NCBI RefSeq assembly: GCF_000003815.2
Contig: NC_049990.1
Span: 8,540,890 to 8,604,889, forward strand
Direction: 5' to 3'
Source: Branchiostoma floridae
Taxonomy: Eukaryota; Chordata; Leptocardii; Amphioxiformes; Branchiostomatidae
Length of the DNA stretch: 64,000 nucleotides
In this document: in pieces, positions 45,201 to 58,200 of the stretch
Layout of the letters: every line of letters starts with the position of its first letter
Numbering within the stretch: the stretch's first letter is position 1
The notes under the pieces: model-generated
Told to the model about the DNA's origin: nothing
Seen by the model: the letters and a program-made list of their open reading frames with translations, nothing else
Database searches by the model: none
Program-made: the position numbers and the translations under genes

Positions 45201-47835
45201 CCTGTCATTGGAGCTGTCGTGAAGGTCCTCATCGAGAAACCACCTCATGATCAGGTAGAGGAGATCACTCTCCTGGACAACGGTGCAGGTAAACTGTGTC
45301 TAAATGTTCATATTGACTTTGATTTTGATGATTTAACAACTACGGTTCATGATATCAATTGGGTCTAGACGGTGCACACACCAATTCCGAGATAGTGCGC
45401 GACAAAAATGTGACGAAAGGGTCTCGAGGGTCCGTGTTTGAGATCAAATTTCTCATAATCTGCTGCGAAGTGGCATTTAATACTGGCATGGCTAAAAAGC
45501 GTAAGAAGTGATGTGTTTTTGGTGCAAATTGGTTTTGGGCCCGAGTGTCACTTCCTTGTATTTCTACGCATTGGAAGTGATTCGCCCGTTGTCCCAGATT
45601 CCCCGTCCATATGCGGTCTGTGAGCCGTGTTGCTATGCCTCGCGCGTCGGGTTATTGTAAAAATCTCAGTGTTACGATTTTCTTTATTTTTTGCTTGATT
45701 AATCTTAGATGTATTCTCTTTCCGACAATATCAGTCATTTTCATGACTAAAATATAGGTGATGGGTTTATTTCCCACGTCAAAATTCCCCTTTTTTTGCA
45801 TACTTTTTTACGTGAAAAAAACTTTTCTCCCCCCAAAATTATGACAAGTAGAGAGAGTGAAGAAACTGAAACGTGGCTGTTCTTAAAGCTGGAGTGATAC
45901 CCTTCATTCCCATATACGGCTTTTCTGCTTTAGATTTATTTTCTTGAAGAGACGGCCTCTCGTCTTGAGGGTGCACATCCTCGATTTGAGACCCCAAATA
46001 AACTGGGGTGTGCACTGTAGAATGTCAGTCATCAGTAGAAAGGCCAGGAGCCAACTCAGAAGAAGCTACAAAATAATGAATCAATGCGATCTTGGAGTGC
46101 ATCCGTTGTGCTATGTCGATGAACTTTGAGTTGGTGTAAGCAAACACGTCGACATTTGCAAAATGACAAATATATACTTGTCCTAAGTGAGGGAACAATT
46201 CGGTACAAAGGGACTCCAGGGAGTCCCTTTTTACTCCGCGGAAAGTACACGATATATGTCACTAATGGAGATTCCAAATAAACATACGAACACACCAATG
46301 TACCCCCCCACTATGTTGATAGATTGATAGCACTATCTTTGTGTTTCGCTATTGGTAGGCCTTCAAACTTAATACTTTTATGATCAACTGTTTTTCCCCT
46401 AAGGTGCTGACGGAGCGAGGAATGACGGCATATACTCCCGCTACTTCTTCGGCTTCACCGCCAACGGTCGCTATGGAGTGTCCGTTAAGGTTGACAACAC
46501 CCAGGGGGATGCCGGGTACATCGTCATCAACCGTGCACGAAGCTCTGGTGCTCCACCATTGAACCCAGGTACACGCAATGTCAAACTAACATTTGCAGAC
46601 CGACGTCTCACCGAGTAGTTACGGGCTACCTTTCTGTTAACATTCTTTCGGATGGGCCCCATGCGCATGCATGGCCATGAAGACATTCTTGGCGAATTGA
46701 GAAACCCAATTTCCCAAGATGATATGGCTGTATCAGTATCACGCTTAACAATTGTAAAACCGTATTAAAAAAGGAAAACAAACGACACATTTGGCTTGGG
46801 GTTGCTATCACTTGACAAGTAAAGGAGTCTCATGACTTGCGAGCTTGGCCAAACAAAGAAGCAGATCCAACGAATTTACCTTAGTCTTGTTTGGTTATCA
46901 TTTTTGTAGACACTGGGTACACCAGCGGGGGTAACGTTCAGCAAGAACCACTGGAGCAGTTCCAACGGATGACAACAGGTGGCGTTTTTGAAGTAGATGG
47001 GGTCCCCAGTGGCGGTGTGTCTACACGGGACATGCTGCCGCCGTCCCGGGTGGATGACCTCGCGGTAGTGGAAGTCTCCTACGCTGACGCAACAGTGACA
47101 CTGAGGTGGACAGCGCTGGGTGATGACTTTGATCAGGGAGGACCAGGTGTGTTTGACTGTCTCTTTGTGATTGTTTGAAGTAACGTCTACTACTGATATA
47201 TTTGAGACCAGCATTAAAAAATCAGCGATTCAGAAATACCCACACCTTACCGTTTCAATACCACAGAAGAGAAGGAGAGGAATTGATTGATTGATGGAAG
47301 CCAGAGCAATGGCAACATATTTTGTGAGACTCATCATTTTTCGCGTTTACAAACATGATACATATCTATGTCACTCTCTTTTCCAGCCCACTACGTTGAG
47401 ATCCGTTACGGCCATCATTTTGACCAACTCGCAGACGACTTTCACGGCTCAGCTTCAGTCAACCATTCGCAAGTGCTGCAGGGAAGCCTGACGTCACCAC
47501 CGGAACCCGGCTCCGCGCAGACCATCGTCATCCTCGTGCCAGACCGAGGTGACAACGTCACATTCGTCTTCGCTGTGCGCATGTGCGACGAAGCGGACAA
47601 CTGCGGAGACCCCTCCAACATCGTATCGGCAAATCTCGAGTTCATCCCTGAACCCGTCTATGTCAACGATACGGTCGCCTGGGCCATTGTTGGCTGTGCG
47701 CTTGGTGTGGCCGTTTTGGCCACCATCTTGGCTTTGTTCTATTGCAAAGTCTGGAAGCCAAGAAGCATTAAGCCCGCAAAATCTGCCCAGCTAGCTTCGG
47801 CAAACGACAATCCTGCATTTGTTCCCACTGTGTAG
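33258..47835 (+). CDS. CLCA: CLCA-family protein, gene 2, complete (959 aa)
   Basis: Exons: 33258-33434, 40327-40478, 40993-41135, 41516-41672, 42115-42250, 42536-42784, 43385-43509, 43659-43758, 43907-44188, 44482-44706, 45006-45288, 46404-46568, 46910-47146, 47387-47835. All use GT-AG and matching phases; the sum is 2880 nt. Signal peptide about 1-22 (cleavage near SQA/VFN). The zinc site [13 protein letters not shown] is at 163-175. VWA runs from about 323: MIDAS D332-x-S334-x-S336, T402 (GGATCIGCG) and D431 (LVTDGEEN) are all present, so metal binding should be intact. Then come beta-sandwich and FnIII-like domains (TLLDNGAG..., YSRYFF) and a membrane helix at about 908-929. The 30-residue tail has DNPAF (951-955), an NPxF-type sorting motif. 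An extra intron splits the metallohydrolase exon. Intron 1 is 6.9 kb and holds a LINE. Confidence 0.96.
33439..33632. mobile_element. Short TIR element (MITE) inserted 4 bases into gene 2 intron 1
   Basis: The left end GGGCGCGGTCGTGCGACC and the right end, reverse-complemented GGGCACGGTCACAAAGG, share a 10-base terminal repeat and an inner GTACGATT. It is flanked by TTA on both sides (33436-33438 and 33633-33635), the target duplication typical of PIF/Harbinger elements. After the right TTA the sequence GTTTGC continues as in gene 3 intron 1 (TTAGTTTGCC), which acts as the empty site. 194 bp, non-coding. Confidence 0.8.
33636..36244 (+). other. Gene 2 intron 1, part before the LINE
   Basis: No gene seen. 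There is a (CATACA)n hexamer run at about 34894-34923 and TACGACGATCTTACGAC-type sequence near 35480 related to words at 17510-17530 and 33460, suggesting further short TIR elements. The remaining frames are short. Confidence 0.5.
36245..39720 (+). mobile_element. Non-LTR retrotransposon (LINE), 5'-truncated, with intact long ORF
   Basis: An open frame of more than 1100 codons ends at 39598. It starts inside an APE-type endonuclease domain ([12 protein letters not shown] is the GDFN catalytic block). It continues through a linker to a full reverse transcriptase: [58 protein letters not shown], and the active-site box [10 protein letters not shown] (38111-38140), with W where most LINEs have F or Y. 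Near the C-terminus [20 protein letters not shown] forms a CCHC-type zinc motif. The 3' tail ends in TGTCAATAAAGATTG at about 39700-39714. The early endonuclease half is missing, as usual for truncated insertions. It is in gene 2 intron 1, same strand. The clade is not certain. Confidence 0.93.
39721..40326 (+). other. Gene 2 intron 1, part after the LINE
   Basis: No gene seen. The last about 60 bases (GAATGCAGAATCATGA... to TTCTTCGCTAG) resemble the end of intron 1 in gene 3 and before the fourth-copy exon, showing common descent. Confidence 0.6.
42378..42560 (+). repeat. Four-copy 45-bp array of the exon 5 acceptor, gene 2
   Basis: Units carry TGTTATGTTTGTAG followed by GTGACCGGTTTCTGCCACAG and TGACCCGGAT. 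Acceptor-like AG/exon starts fall at 42403, 42448, 42491 and 42536 (spacing 45, 43, 45). Only the last leads into the full exon ([20 protein letters not shown]). Entry at 42491 would give 14 residues and then TAG, because the acceptor of the next unit is itself an in-frame stop. Confidence 0.95.
45366..46025. mobile_element. Possible foldback element in gene 2 intron
   Basis: AGACGGTGCACACACC at 45367 and GGGGTGTGCACTGTAG at 46006-46020 are inverted relatives near the two ends of a non-coding block; GGTCTCGAGG and TTGAGACCCC also pair. No target duplication was identified. Confidence 0.35.
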
Positions 47836-47894
47836 CGCAGTTTTTATTTCGTGTGTGCTTTGACTTTGTACCTTACACAATAAGTTTTTTTAGA

Positions 47895-47900
47895 AATAAA
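47895..47900 (+). terminator. Polyadenylation signal of CLCA gene 2
   Basis: AATAAA lies 60 bases after the gene 2 stop codon. Confidence 0.65.
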
Positions 47901-49227
47901 ATTCTTACGCTAACATGACCTTAACCTTGCTGTTTATCGTAGGATAACATACGCTTGTGTGGAAGTTTCAGGACACATTTGTTGTTCAATGAGGCCACTG
48001 CCACTGTCAGAAAATGACAACCCTTTAAGTGCCAGTTGCGGAGGACAAAGCTGCCTTGTGTTCAACCAGAACAGTTACAGACATTTCACTAAAATAGAAA
48101 TATGTTAGCCTTAATAAGATTGAAAGCCATTGTTAGGAAAGATAGACTGAGATGTGGATATTGTCACAATATTGTCAAATATCAAGTTTGTCATGGATCA
48201 AATTAGATGGAAGTTAATCGCTCTTTTCCCCTGCATTTACTTATACCCTCAATATCCGTAGTCACAATTTTGGTTAGGCAAAAGCCTGACATATTGCCAA
48301 GGCATCAAGTATATATCTGATTGTTTTCATGAAATACATGTACCTAGAGGCATTTGTTCATTACTCTTTCAATGATTGATATGCTGTTGTTCTACATGTG
48401 TGCTACGCTGTTAGGAAGTAATATAGACAAATAAAGTGACTTGTGGCAGCTAAGCACGATTTTGTCTGCCTACCGACACCCTGACGAACCCTGCCTATCG
48501 GTCGGTCGGGACGAGTGTCATGATTGAACTGAGTGCAAGATCGATATCTGGCTGGGTCACCTCCCCGGCACACCCTGTGTACTGACGCTTCAGAAGTGTA
48601 ATGTGGGACATATACAGTCAAGTTTGGGAAGTGACCCAGCCAGACATGGATCTTGCATGTCCACTAGACGTGTTCCGCAAAGTTACTACATAACATGTTT
48701 AGTATTTGAATGTGAACTTTTATCTCTTTGTTGAATAGCTTTGATATCGTATCTATAATTGAGATGATCATGATATTTTTAGTCTCCATGTGTGCTACAC
48801 TAGTACTGTACCGACAAATAGATTCAAGTTGAACAAAAACATATTTCTTACCAAAGCATTTTCATAGTTATCAGCGACCATCACTGAGGGTCAAAGACTC
48901 AAAGTAAAACAAACTGCTATGTGACCCATACCTAAACCTACACCACTTTTCCTTACATCAAATGCTAATAACTGCCACCAAGTTAAAGATCAAGACTCTA
49001 ACATGTCCAGGACAAGAGATTCAAAACCCAGAATTTCTACCAGGGTACTAAACAGTGGCTTTACCCATGAACGGCGCTCACTGTGTGGACAGTCCTCTCT
49101 CAAGTAGGTACATCGGGCAAGCCAGAACATGGCAAATGTTTCACCTTTCACTTTCAAGTTTACTTTGCGCAACGTCCTTGCTTTGCGGTGACGTAGTTTC
49201 TATCCCCGTGTGGGGCTGCCAGGCAAA
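47901..49227 (+). other. Intergenic DNA between CLCA genes 2 and 3 (duplicated flank)
   Basis: No gene seen. 48165-48470 (TATTGTCAAATATCAAG..., CATGAAATACATG, TGATTGATATG, GACAAATAAAGT) is colinear with 60040-60345 downstream of gene 3. 48831-48915 matches the upstream flank of gene 2 at 31604-31680. The region therefore joins the 3' flank of one duplicated unit to the 5' flank of the next. The gene 3 promoter must lie in the last few hundred bases; no TATA box is clear. Confidence 0.65.
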
Positions 49228-52200
49228 ATGGCCGGGAAACATTGCCTGTTGCTGCTGGCGCTCGTCTGGTGTTCCCATGCCGTCTTTAACCGGCCGTACG
49301 AGATCAAACTCCAAAACAATGAGTACACGGACGTCTTGGTGGCCATTCACAAGGATATCCCTGAAGATCCACGGATCATAGACAGACTGAAGGTTAGTTT
49401 GCCTAACTATTTGAGTGATACGATACTTACTTTGTGATTCTATAATCTTTTGGTGGCTTTATCGGTGAATGTCATGGAAATCCTTTCTCAAGTTATCGTA
49501 CTTGAAATATACTGGCAAAAACACCCCTGCAGTTCCAGAGCAAGTTGCTAGGGAGCTCAAACCGTCTTTATCTCTTCCTTACATGAAAAGCTGTCGGCCA
49601 TTGAAAACTCAAGTCCACAGCTTGTCAGGGCAAAATGTAAAAAAAAAATACCCAGGACTTTCGCCTCTTAGGTCCAGAAATAATGGTGTGGGCATGGTAT
49701 GGAAACACAAATTTAGCATGCTTTGGTACCAAAAAGAAGGTGACTTGGACCAGGTGTTTGATATCTAGTATTGATTATGAAACCGTGTTAAATACAACTA
49801 ACTGGGGGTTGCAGCTTTCCCACGACCCCAAGGTACAATATTGAAATTAATATGTAATGTATAGAGACGGCTGATGCAATATTATCTCCATGTTGCGATT
49901 TCTCGCAGATATCTATGATTCAATCAAATATGGGCCATGGGATGCATAGAAATTCTTAACAAAACATTTCCTTAAGAAACTAATCCTACAAGAAAACATA
50001 CCAAATGTTCTACGAGATACGCGACCGTGTTGTGAAAGTTGTACGTTTGTCACAGTCAAAGAGTTTCGACCGTTTTCTGCGACGCCTCAGGGGCGATCCA
50101 AATGGTATATTATTGTGTTTAGTCTGCAAAAACTCTAGGAATTGCACAGGCATTTTTCCCACAGGAATGTCAGTCCACAGGCATGTTTGCAATGTGAGAA
50201 GTTAGTCCGGAGGAATTTCAATGGCAGGAATTTGGGTCATGCAAGCTCCCCCGGGCATTTGTCCTAGATAACTGGACAGTCAGCCACAGGTGTTGTCCAG
50301 ATGGACCACTTGATAAGTTGTATATAGGTAGACTTTGCACAATTCATCATTTCCTTGAGTTTTATAGAAAAACACACATTTTCTTCTAACTCATAAAGAA
50401 AAACATAGTACTAGTGTTGTGCCAGTCAAAAAAGGAGGAGCGGTCACATTACAGAAAGACTACTGCAGAAAGTTGGTGACAAGAGAAAGAGGTAGACATC
50501 ACTCAAGAGCTCGTTAGTACAGACTAACTGACGGTTTCTAACCAAAGAAGATTGCTATCTCTGTGGTTGAAATCCTCAGAGAATTCCTTATGTGTACCTG
50601 TTTTCTAAAACAGTGTGTAGCTGTTACAATGTCTTTAGATGCTGTTCCGTCACAAGTATAACATTTAATGTCCTTATTTTTAGGAAGGGGTCATAACTAC
50701 ATCAAGTTTGTACTTTGTAGCTCTATACCCTTTATACCCCTCTTCAATTACCAATACAAGCTAGATGTTGTCTCAGAACCCGCAGATCAGGATTAGAATT
50801 ATCAGAACACCCAGACAATTATTTTTCAGGTTTCGTTTGTCTTATGCTCATCTCCTGTAAATGACAATCGTCGCCATTGCAATAATGTTTTTATTGCCAA
50901 TCTTGTCGCTGTTTACCAGAGAATCTCTGAAATAAAAATAATCAAAACTTGCCGAGCGCGTTTTCACCTTAAGGTATTTCACCTGGCTTAATTGGTATTT
51001 TGACCTTCCATTGATTTCTCATTAACGAATTACGAAAGAACGGAGCCGTAATAACGAATATTGATAGATGGGCATAAAAGAATTCTAAATCTGATTGTTG
51101 GGACCATATGGATGACGTCATCAAGTGTTATTGCCCTTAATATTATTCTTTCTATGAGAAAATACAACACTTGGGTACATACCACTGCGATGAAAGCTAC
51201 AAACTCACGTTTGTGCAAATTGATATCTACAAATAATCTGTAGTAATTAAAAAATATTAGTTTTCATCTAATAAAAAATCATTTTCTAATAACTAGACAT
51301 CATTAGAGGATATCAATTTGCGCAAACTTGAGTTTGTAGCTCTAATAATTATGCACATGACAAACATAGTTCCATTGCAGTGGTATGTACCAAAGTGCTG
51401 TATTTTCAAGTAGAAAAAATAATATAAGGGGTAATAAAATCTAATGACGTCATCCATATGGTCCAAAAAAATCAATTTTGGAATTCTTTCATGCCCATCT
51501 ATCAATTTTTTTTACGTCTTCATTATTTCTTAATTCTTTAATGAGAAAAGATTGGAAGGTTAAAATGCCAATTTACCCAGTTGAACTAACATCTTCCCCA
51601 TCACATCGAACGGTGCTCGGGGACCTGCGAACATCAGCTATAACTAAAAATCGCGTGATGATAGAGAGAACACCGGCTGTTTTACACGTAATGTTATTTA
51701 GATCTGGCAGACAAGTCGGCTGATATTACGTTATATTCCTGCTGTTCGACTAGGGGTGTCTGAAACTCAGATGACTGAGTTTTTAGCATTTCGAATTCTA
51801 TCTCATTTTTATGCCAAGACGTCGAGACTGAAATATCTGGTTCAATTTCTAGCCACTCGACGAAATGGCTTTAATTTTGGAACGCAGAATCACAATCATG
51901 CTGACTGAAGTCGAATCCAATCCTTTTTTTCACTAGGAAATCTTCACCGAGGCGTCCCAACACCTGTACGTCGCCACCAACAACCGCACGTACATCAAGG
52001 AGGTCAAGATCCTCATCCCGAACACCTGGTCGAAGACATCCGAGTACCTCCCGGCAGGGACCGAGACATTTGAACGGGCTAATATCAGGTGGATGTCTTA
52101 AGTTTAACCATTATCTTCTCCATCTTGCACTTAACGCTTTCAGAGAAAAAAATGTCAATTATTTTGCACAATATTCTTGCGTATAATGATGGGAGTACCA

Positions 52201-55200
52201 AGCTGGTCATATACGGAAACTGGGATTCGTCCTAATGGCAGTCAAATAGATTATAAGTACAGTTCATTCCTCTTTTTGATCTACATTGATTGTTGCCATG
52301 GTAAAGTGCCAAACAATATGAAAATTTGTATAGTTTTGGACACGATTACCGACAAATGCTTGGATATAATGGAAATACATAAACTGTCAGTTTTTGCCAC
52401 CATAAAACCATCCTGCAGATTATTTTGGGAGATATTATGATGATTCCACTTGGCCTGCACGCCACATTGTCCGTAAGTTGTGTGTGCTGTTTTTGTGCAC
52501 ATTTCATTGTTTACCTAAAACTGAACTGACTGTTCCAGAATGTGTGAATATTGATTTAGGCTAAACTTGATTGAGTGCATGCTTGTACATTGTACTTTGT
52601 CCTTGTCCTAAAATCGCTCCACGACCTTCGTTTGCCCTGAAAATATTTCAGTTGCACGAATGCAAATGTGGACCTTATTTGCAATTTGATAAGAGACTTG
52701 ATAACGTGTCAGTAGTGCATTATGGAAAATTTCTATTTGTGACATATGTCACCAAGACTGAAGGATACCTACCACTTCCCCAATAACATCATACTGTAAC
52801 ATGAATTACACAAATCGGGACATGTATACGTCCCGTATATGTTCTTTGACCACCTTCCTTGTTGAACTGGTCCAAACCAGCGCAGAAAGACCGGTACCTA
52901 GGCCAGCCCTGTGGAACATTTGATATTAATGTTATCTATATCCAACTCTGTATTTTTCCAGAGTGGACGTACCGAACCCTCTGTACGAGGACAATCCGTA
53001 TGTGCAGCAGAAGGGAGGGTGTGGAGAGGCGGGTGACTACATGCACCTCACCCCAAAATACGTGGTGGACAAGGAATATGGAGAATACAATTGGGGCTCT
53101 TATGGCACGTAAATCTCTCACATAATATTAGCTATAATGTTACCTCTTACAACGACTTGACATTGTACGCTATATGTTGATATTCCCCACTATCTATGTA
53201 TAAACCATCGATTAATAGCCACAAATCTGTTAGCGCAATGGAGATTTTTGGCAACCCTACAATGCATGTCGAATATGCTAGCTTAGCACAATCCAATCTG
53301 TCAAACACGTTTCTCTTATCGTAGAAAACGCGTGAAACTTATTGGCACGTAGAATGGGGACCTAGAAGGATATATAACCAATTCCTTTGAATTTTTTTTT
53401 TGCAGGCAAAACAATTGTCCACGAGTGGGCCCACCTCCGCTGGGGTCTATTTGATGAGTACGGGTTCGACGATCCGCTGGGAGGGTCCTACCCACACTTC
53501 TATGTCTCCACCTCCATGGGGATACAGCCGGTCCGGTGTTCAGCCTACACCGCCGGGGCGTCCCAACATGCCGTCACCGGAAACCGCTGCCAGGTGGACC
53601 CGGCTACCGGACTTCCGGAGGACGACTGTCGCTTTTATCCGCATTTCAGTGAAAACCGCGCGACCGGGTCCTACATGTTCATGCAGTTCTTAGCAACTGT
53701 GAGTCACAAGTGGACCGAAAGCCACACTATTTAAACTTCGGGAGAATGCGATTTGGAGTAATCTTAGAAGATGTATGCGTGCAGATAAAGGGCGTTATAA
53801 ATTTTGTGACATTTCACAAACTCTTTTCTAATCAAATTTATACCAAAAACACAAAGGTGAATTTTCAAACGTTAACGTTACTATTCTTTTGCACTTTAAC
53901 CTTTATGGAATCATTACTACCACCACAGATGGCTCTTTTCAAGACTAATGGATTCTTCAAAGAAGGGTTCACCCAACAATAAGATCGTCAAAAAGAGTTT
54001 GGAATTGAGAATCAAATGTTATGTTTGTAGTGTAGACGGTGACTAGTTTCTACCGTACGCCGGGTGTGTTATGTTTGTAGGTGACCGTTTTTTACCACAG
54101 TGTCCCGGATGTGTTTTGTTTGTAGGTGACGGTTTTTACCACAGTGTCCCGGATGTGTTATGTTTGTAGGTGACCGGTTTCTGCCACAGTGACCCGGATG
54201 TGTTATGTTTGTAGGTGACCGGTTTCTGCTACAGTGACCCGGATGTGTTATGTTTGTGGGAGACCGGTTTCTGCCTCATTGACCCGGATGTGTTAGGTTT
54301 GTAGGTGACCGGGTTCTGCTACAGTGACCCGGATGTGTTATGTTTGTAGGTGACCGGTTTCTGTCACAGTGACCCGAATGTGTTTTGTTTGTAGGTGACC
54401 AGTTTTTGCCACAGTGACCCGGAAGGAGATCCACTGTCCTACCACAACCGGGAGGCGCCCAACAAACACAACTCTGTGTGCGGAGGCCAGAGCGCCTGGG
54501 ACGTCATGAACAAGCACGAGGACTTCGCCGGCGGTGCCAATCCCCCTCGAGCAGTCAACTCTACGGACCCCAACTTCATCCTGCTGCAGAAGAGCGACTT
54601 CTTCAGGATAGTCCTGGTGTTGGACGTGTCGGGAAGCATGGATGTAATTATTCACAGATAAACTTAAATCGCTTGGCAAGCTATAAAAAGTATCTTAAAT
54701 CTTTGGTTGCACCATTTGCTCATGATGTATTAAAAATGATTATGACTTTGAGGTAAGCACATCGTGTTAAAAAGGTTTTTTGTCAAATTACAATGCTAAT
54801 TATATGTACGGAAGTCGTTTAGTCTCATAAATCATAATTTATCACCCATTTGAGCAAACCACATATTTCAAATATCCTTATAAAACAAAGCTAATTGTAG
54901 AATTTCATAATTCAATAGTGTGACCGGATTGGCTTGTGGATGTTAAAAAAAACAGATCGACAATTCATATGGTCAGATTAGATCGTGCACAGCGTAAATC
55001 ATCATTGTTATTAGCCTAAACATTGTCCCCTCTCTTTCGCAGGGGGAGCCGATCCTCCTGCTGAGTCAGGTTGCGACCAGGTTCATCCGCAACACAGTGT
55101 CATTCGGTTCCTCGGTGGGTGTGGTCACCTTTTCCAGCACAGCTTCAATAAGACATCCGGTAGTGAGGTACGATCTGACAGCTTATATCTACAGTAGCTG

Positions 55201-58200
55201 GTTCATACGTTTGCATTGCATTCTTTATCATGACATAGGTATGGTGCTAGTCATCATAGAAGTGATATCATAATTATCAGTTCTCCATTTAAAGCACTAA
55301 TTATAGTAAAACAGACTATATACATACAGCGTTTAAGAAAATAGAGAAGCTATATACAGAGGCGTCTCATCGTCGATGTAAAATCCTGTCTCTGTTTTTC
55401 AGTGTCAACTCTGATGCTGTCCGCAATGACTTGATTGCCGCAATTCCGACAAGCGCAAGGGGTGGCACGTGCATCGGGTGTGGTCTTCGCAAAGGCATCG
55501 AGGTAAGAGTTGAAAACTGTATCATACGCCAAGAATTGTTAAAGTAAAGGACAAAGATGGATACAAGTAATCTCACAAATATCCGTATGACTAAATGCAT
55601 TGATTTTTTCAAAACTTGTAGGAGCTGTAAGTCTTAAAGCACAAAATATTTCTGTTTGAAATATATACCATACATGTATATAGATACATAAAATAAATGT
55701 ACTCGCCTAATATAAATTAATTAAGAAACAGAATATGTTTCCAAAATCATATACAGTTGTTTGGGTACCTGGAATGATATTTGGTGTATCTTACTACCTA
55801 GATGTCTAACCTTCATCGACGTATTAGATGAACCCTTGCAAAGTTTAGGTTCGTATGTTATAAGAACGTCTGATTTCAGGCATTGGAGGCCACAGGACCG
55901 CCGCAAGGAGGCGTCATTCTCCTTATTACTGATGGAGAGGAAACCGATTCCCCACATATCAGTGACGTGATACCAGAGCTTCTGAGAAAGGAAATCATCG
56001 TCGACACGGTCGCTATCAGTCAAAACGCCGACGCCAAACTGGAGAGCCTGGCCGAGGAGACAGGGGGCCTGTCGTTCTTCTCCGGGAATGGCGACTCCAT
56101 AGCCCTGGACAACGCTTTCACTGCAACGTTTGAAGAAACTGGTGAAAGCACAGGAGTCAATGTGAGTACTGAAGGGTTAACCACCCACCATTATCACATG
56201 TAACTGACTTCACGTGTCCAAATCGAAGTAATTTGACATTGGGACAAGATGATTGTTGAGGCAAAGACTTCCGAAACTACGTGGCACTGCTTTATATTGC
56301 GTTTGATCTTTTACTGCATTGTCTTTTTTACTATATACCGTACAATGGTTTATAGATCATAATGTACATTGTCAATAGATATCATATTCACAGCTGCAAT
56401 TCAACATGATTCTACAGCTCCTAAGCGAAGAGCAGACCATCAGTGGGCGACAGACCTACGCCAACCACTTGTACGTGGACAATAGTGTAGGAGAGAACAC
56501 CACGTTTTCCTTCTCCTGGCTCGACGGACTCCGTCCTACGGTCAGGATGGTGACGCCGCTGGATCTTGTCATCACCGAAGGGCACTCGATGTATGACGTC
56601 ACATCGGACACCATCACAATTGAGATACCGGCTACCGCAACGGTATGTAGAAATCTCGAACTCCAGTCCACACGAAAGCAGTGACTGTTATGGCTTGGCG
56701 ATTGATTGCATTGGATTTCTTCTTCAAGAATTGTACCAATACACAGGACTACTAAGTAAATCATTAACAGTATTTAATGGTTTACCAAGTGGATGATATG
56801 AGTTAACCTTCACCAAAGTGGAATTTCCTTCACAATTGTCTGACATATTGTCAAGGTTTGTCCCTTTTGGGGTGGTAACTTGTATCAAAATCGTCACTTT
56901 GCACCAATTGAATTGTGGCTTTACCCTCTTGTTTGTGAATATCATCATTATATTCATACTCACTTGCTGGTCTTGTTGTTTACGTCCAGCCAGGAAAATG
57001 GACCTACAACATCACCAACAATGGCCCCGATAACCAGGATATCACCATCATTGCCACCTCAAACCCCGTTAAGGACAATGAACCCATCAAGGTGACGGCA
57101 CAGGTCAGTACTGTGTCCCTGGACTACTCCTCTTCTCAGCTCGCAGCGCAGAAGATCTACGCTCCGGTACGGAGGGGTTATCTGCCTGTCATTGGAGCTG
57201 TCGTGAAGGTCCTCATCACGAAACCCCCCGATGGTCAGGTGGAGGAGATAACTCTCCTGGATAACGGCGCAGGTAAGCACGCTTTGAAATACCTCTCAAT
57301 TTGCAAATTGACTTGAATTTTATAGATTTCTTAATCACACTAGTTACACTAATATGTGCTTGGTGAAGCCTGCCAACAGTAAACAGGTCAGCAATAAATT
57401 GATTTTACAAAATGATGATTTGTCAAGGTAACAACTGTCCCTTGGTCGGAAAGTAATATGCCAAACCAAAAAAGGATAACAGAATGAGAGAACGATTTAG
57501 CGACATAAAACAAAAGAATAATCAACAATGATGTATAATTCCTTATATTCATGGACCAAGCCGGTTACTTTTGTATTAAACTGCCATTGACTAAGGGTCA
57601 GAGTATAATATATTATGGCTACCTTTTATTGTCTCAGGTGCTGACGCAGTGAAGAATGACGGCATCTACTCCAGATATTTTTTCAACTTCACCGCAGACG
57701 GTCGTTATGGCGTCTCCGTTATGGCCGACAACACAAAGGGGGAAGCGGAATACATCGTCATCAACCGTGCACGCAGCAACGGTGCACTACCGATGAACCC
57801 AGGTAAGTGCAGTTTCTTCAAAATCCAAAATGGCCATTACTGACGATATTGCTCTCTTTTTCAGTGAAATATGCAACATGTTTGAAAGTCTCATTTAAGT
57901 CTTCTCCCCACTCCCCTGATATTAGATAACGCATATACAAACGCAGTAGGAAACGTAAACACATACACTGCCCCCCATACCGTAAACATTACCTTCTGAT
58001 TAAGGTAATTATAGTACGTGTACCTTGATATGAGTAAACAGAGAAACATACTGGCCGATTATGCTTTACAGATGTTTGTTTGTTATAGGCACTGGGTATA
58101 TCAACGGGGGCAACGTTCATCGAGAACCGTTGGAGCAGTTCCAGAGGATGACAACAGGTGGCGTCTTTGAAGTTCAGGGGGTCCCAAGTGGGGGTGTCAA

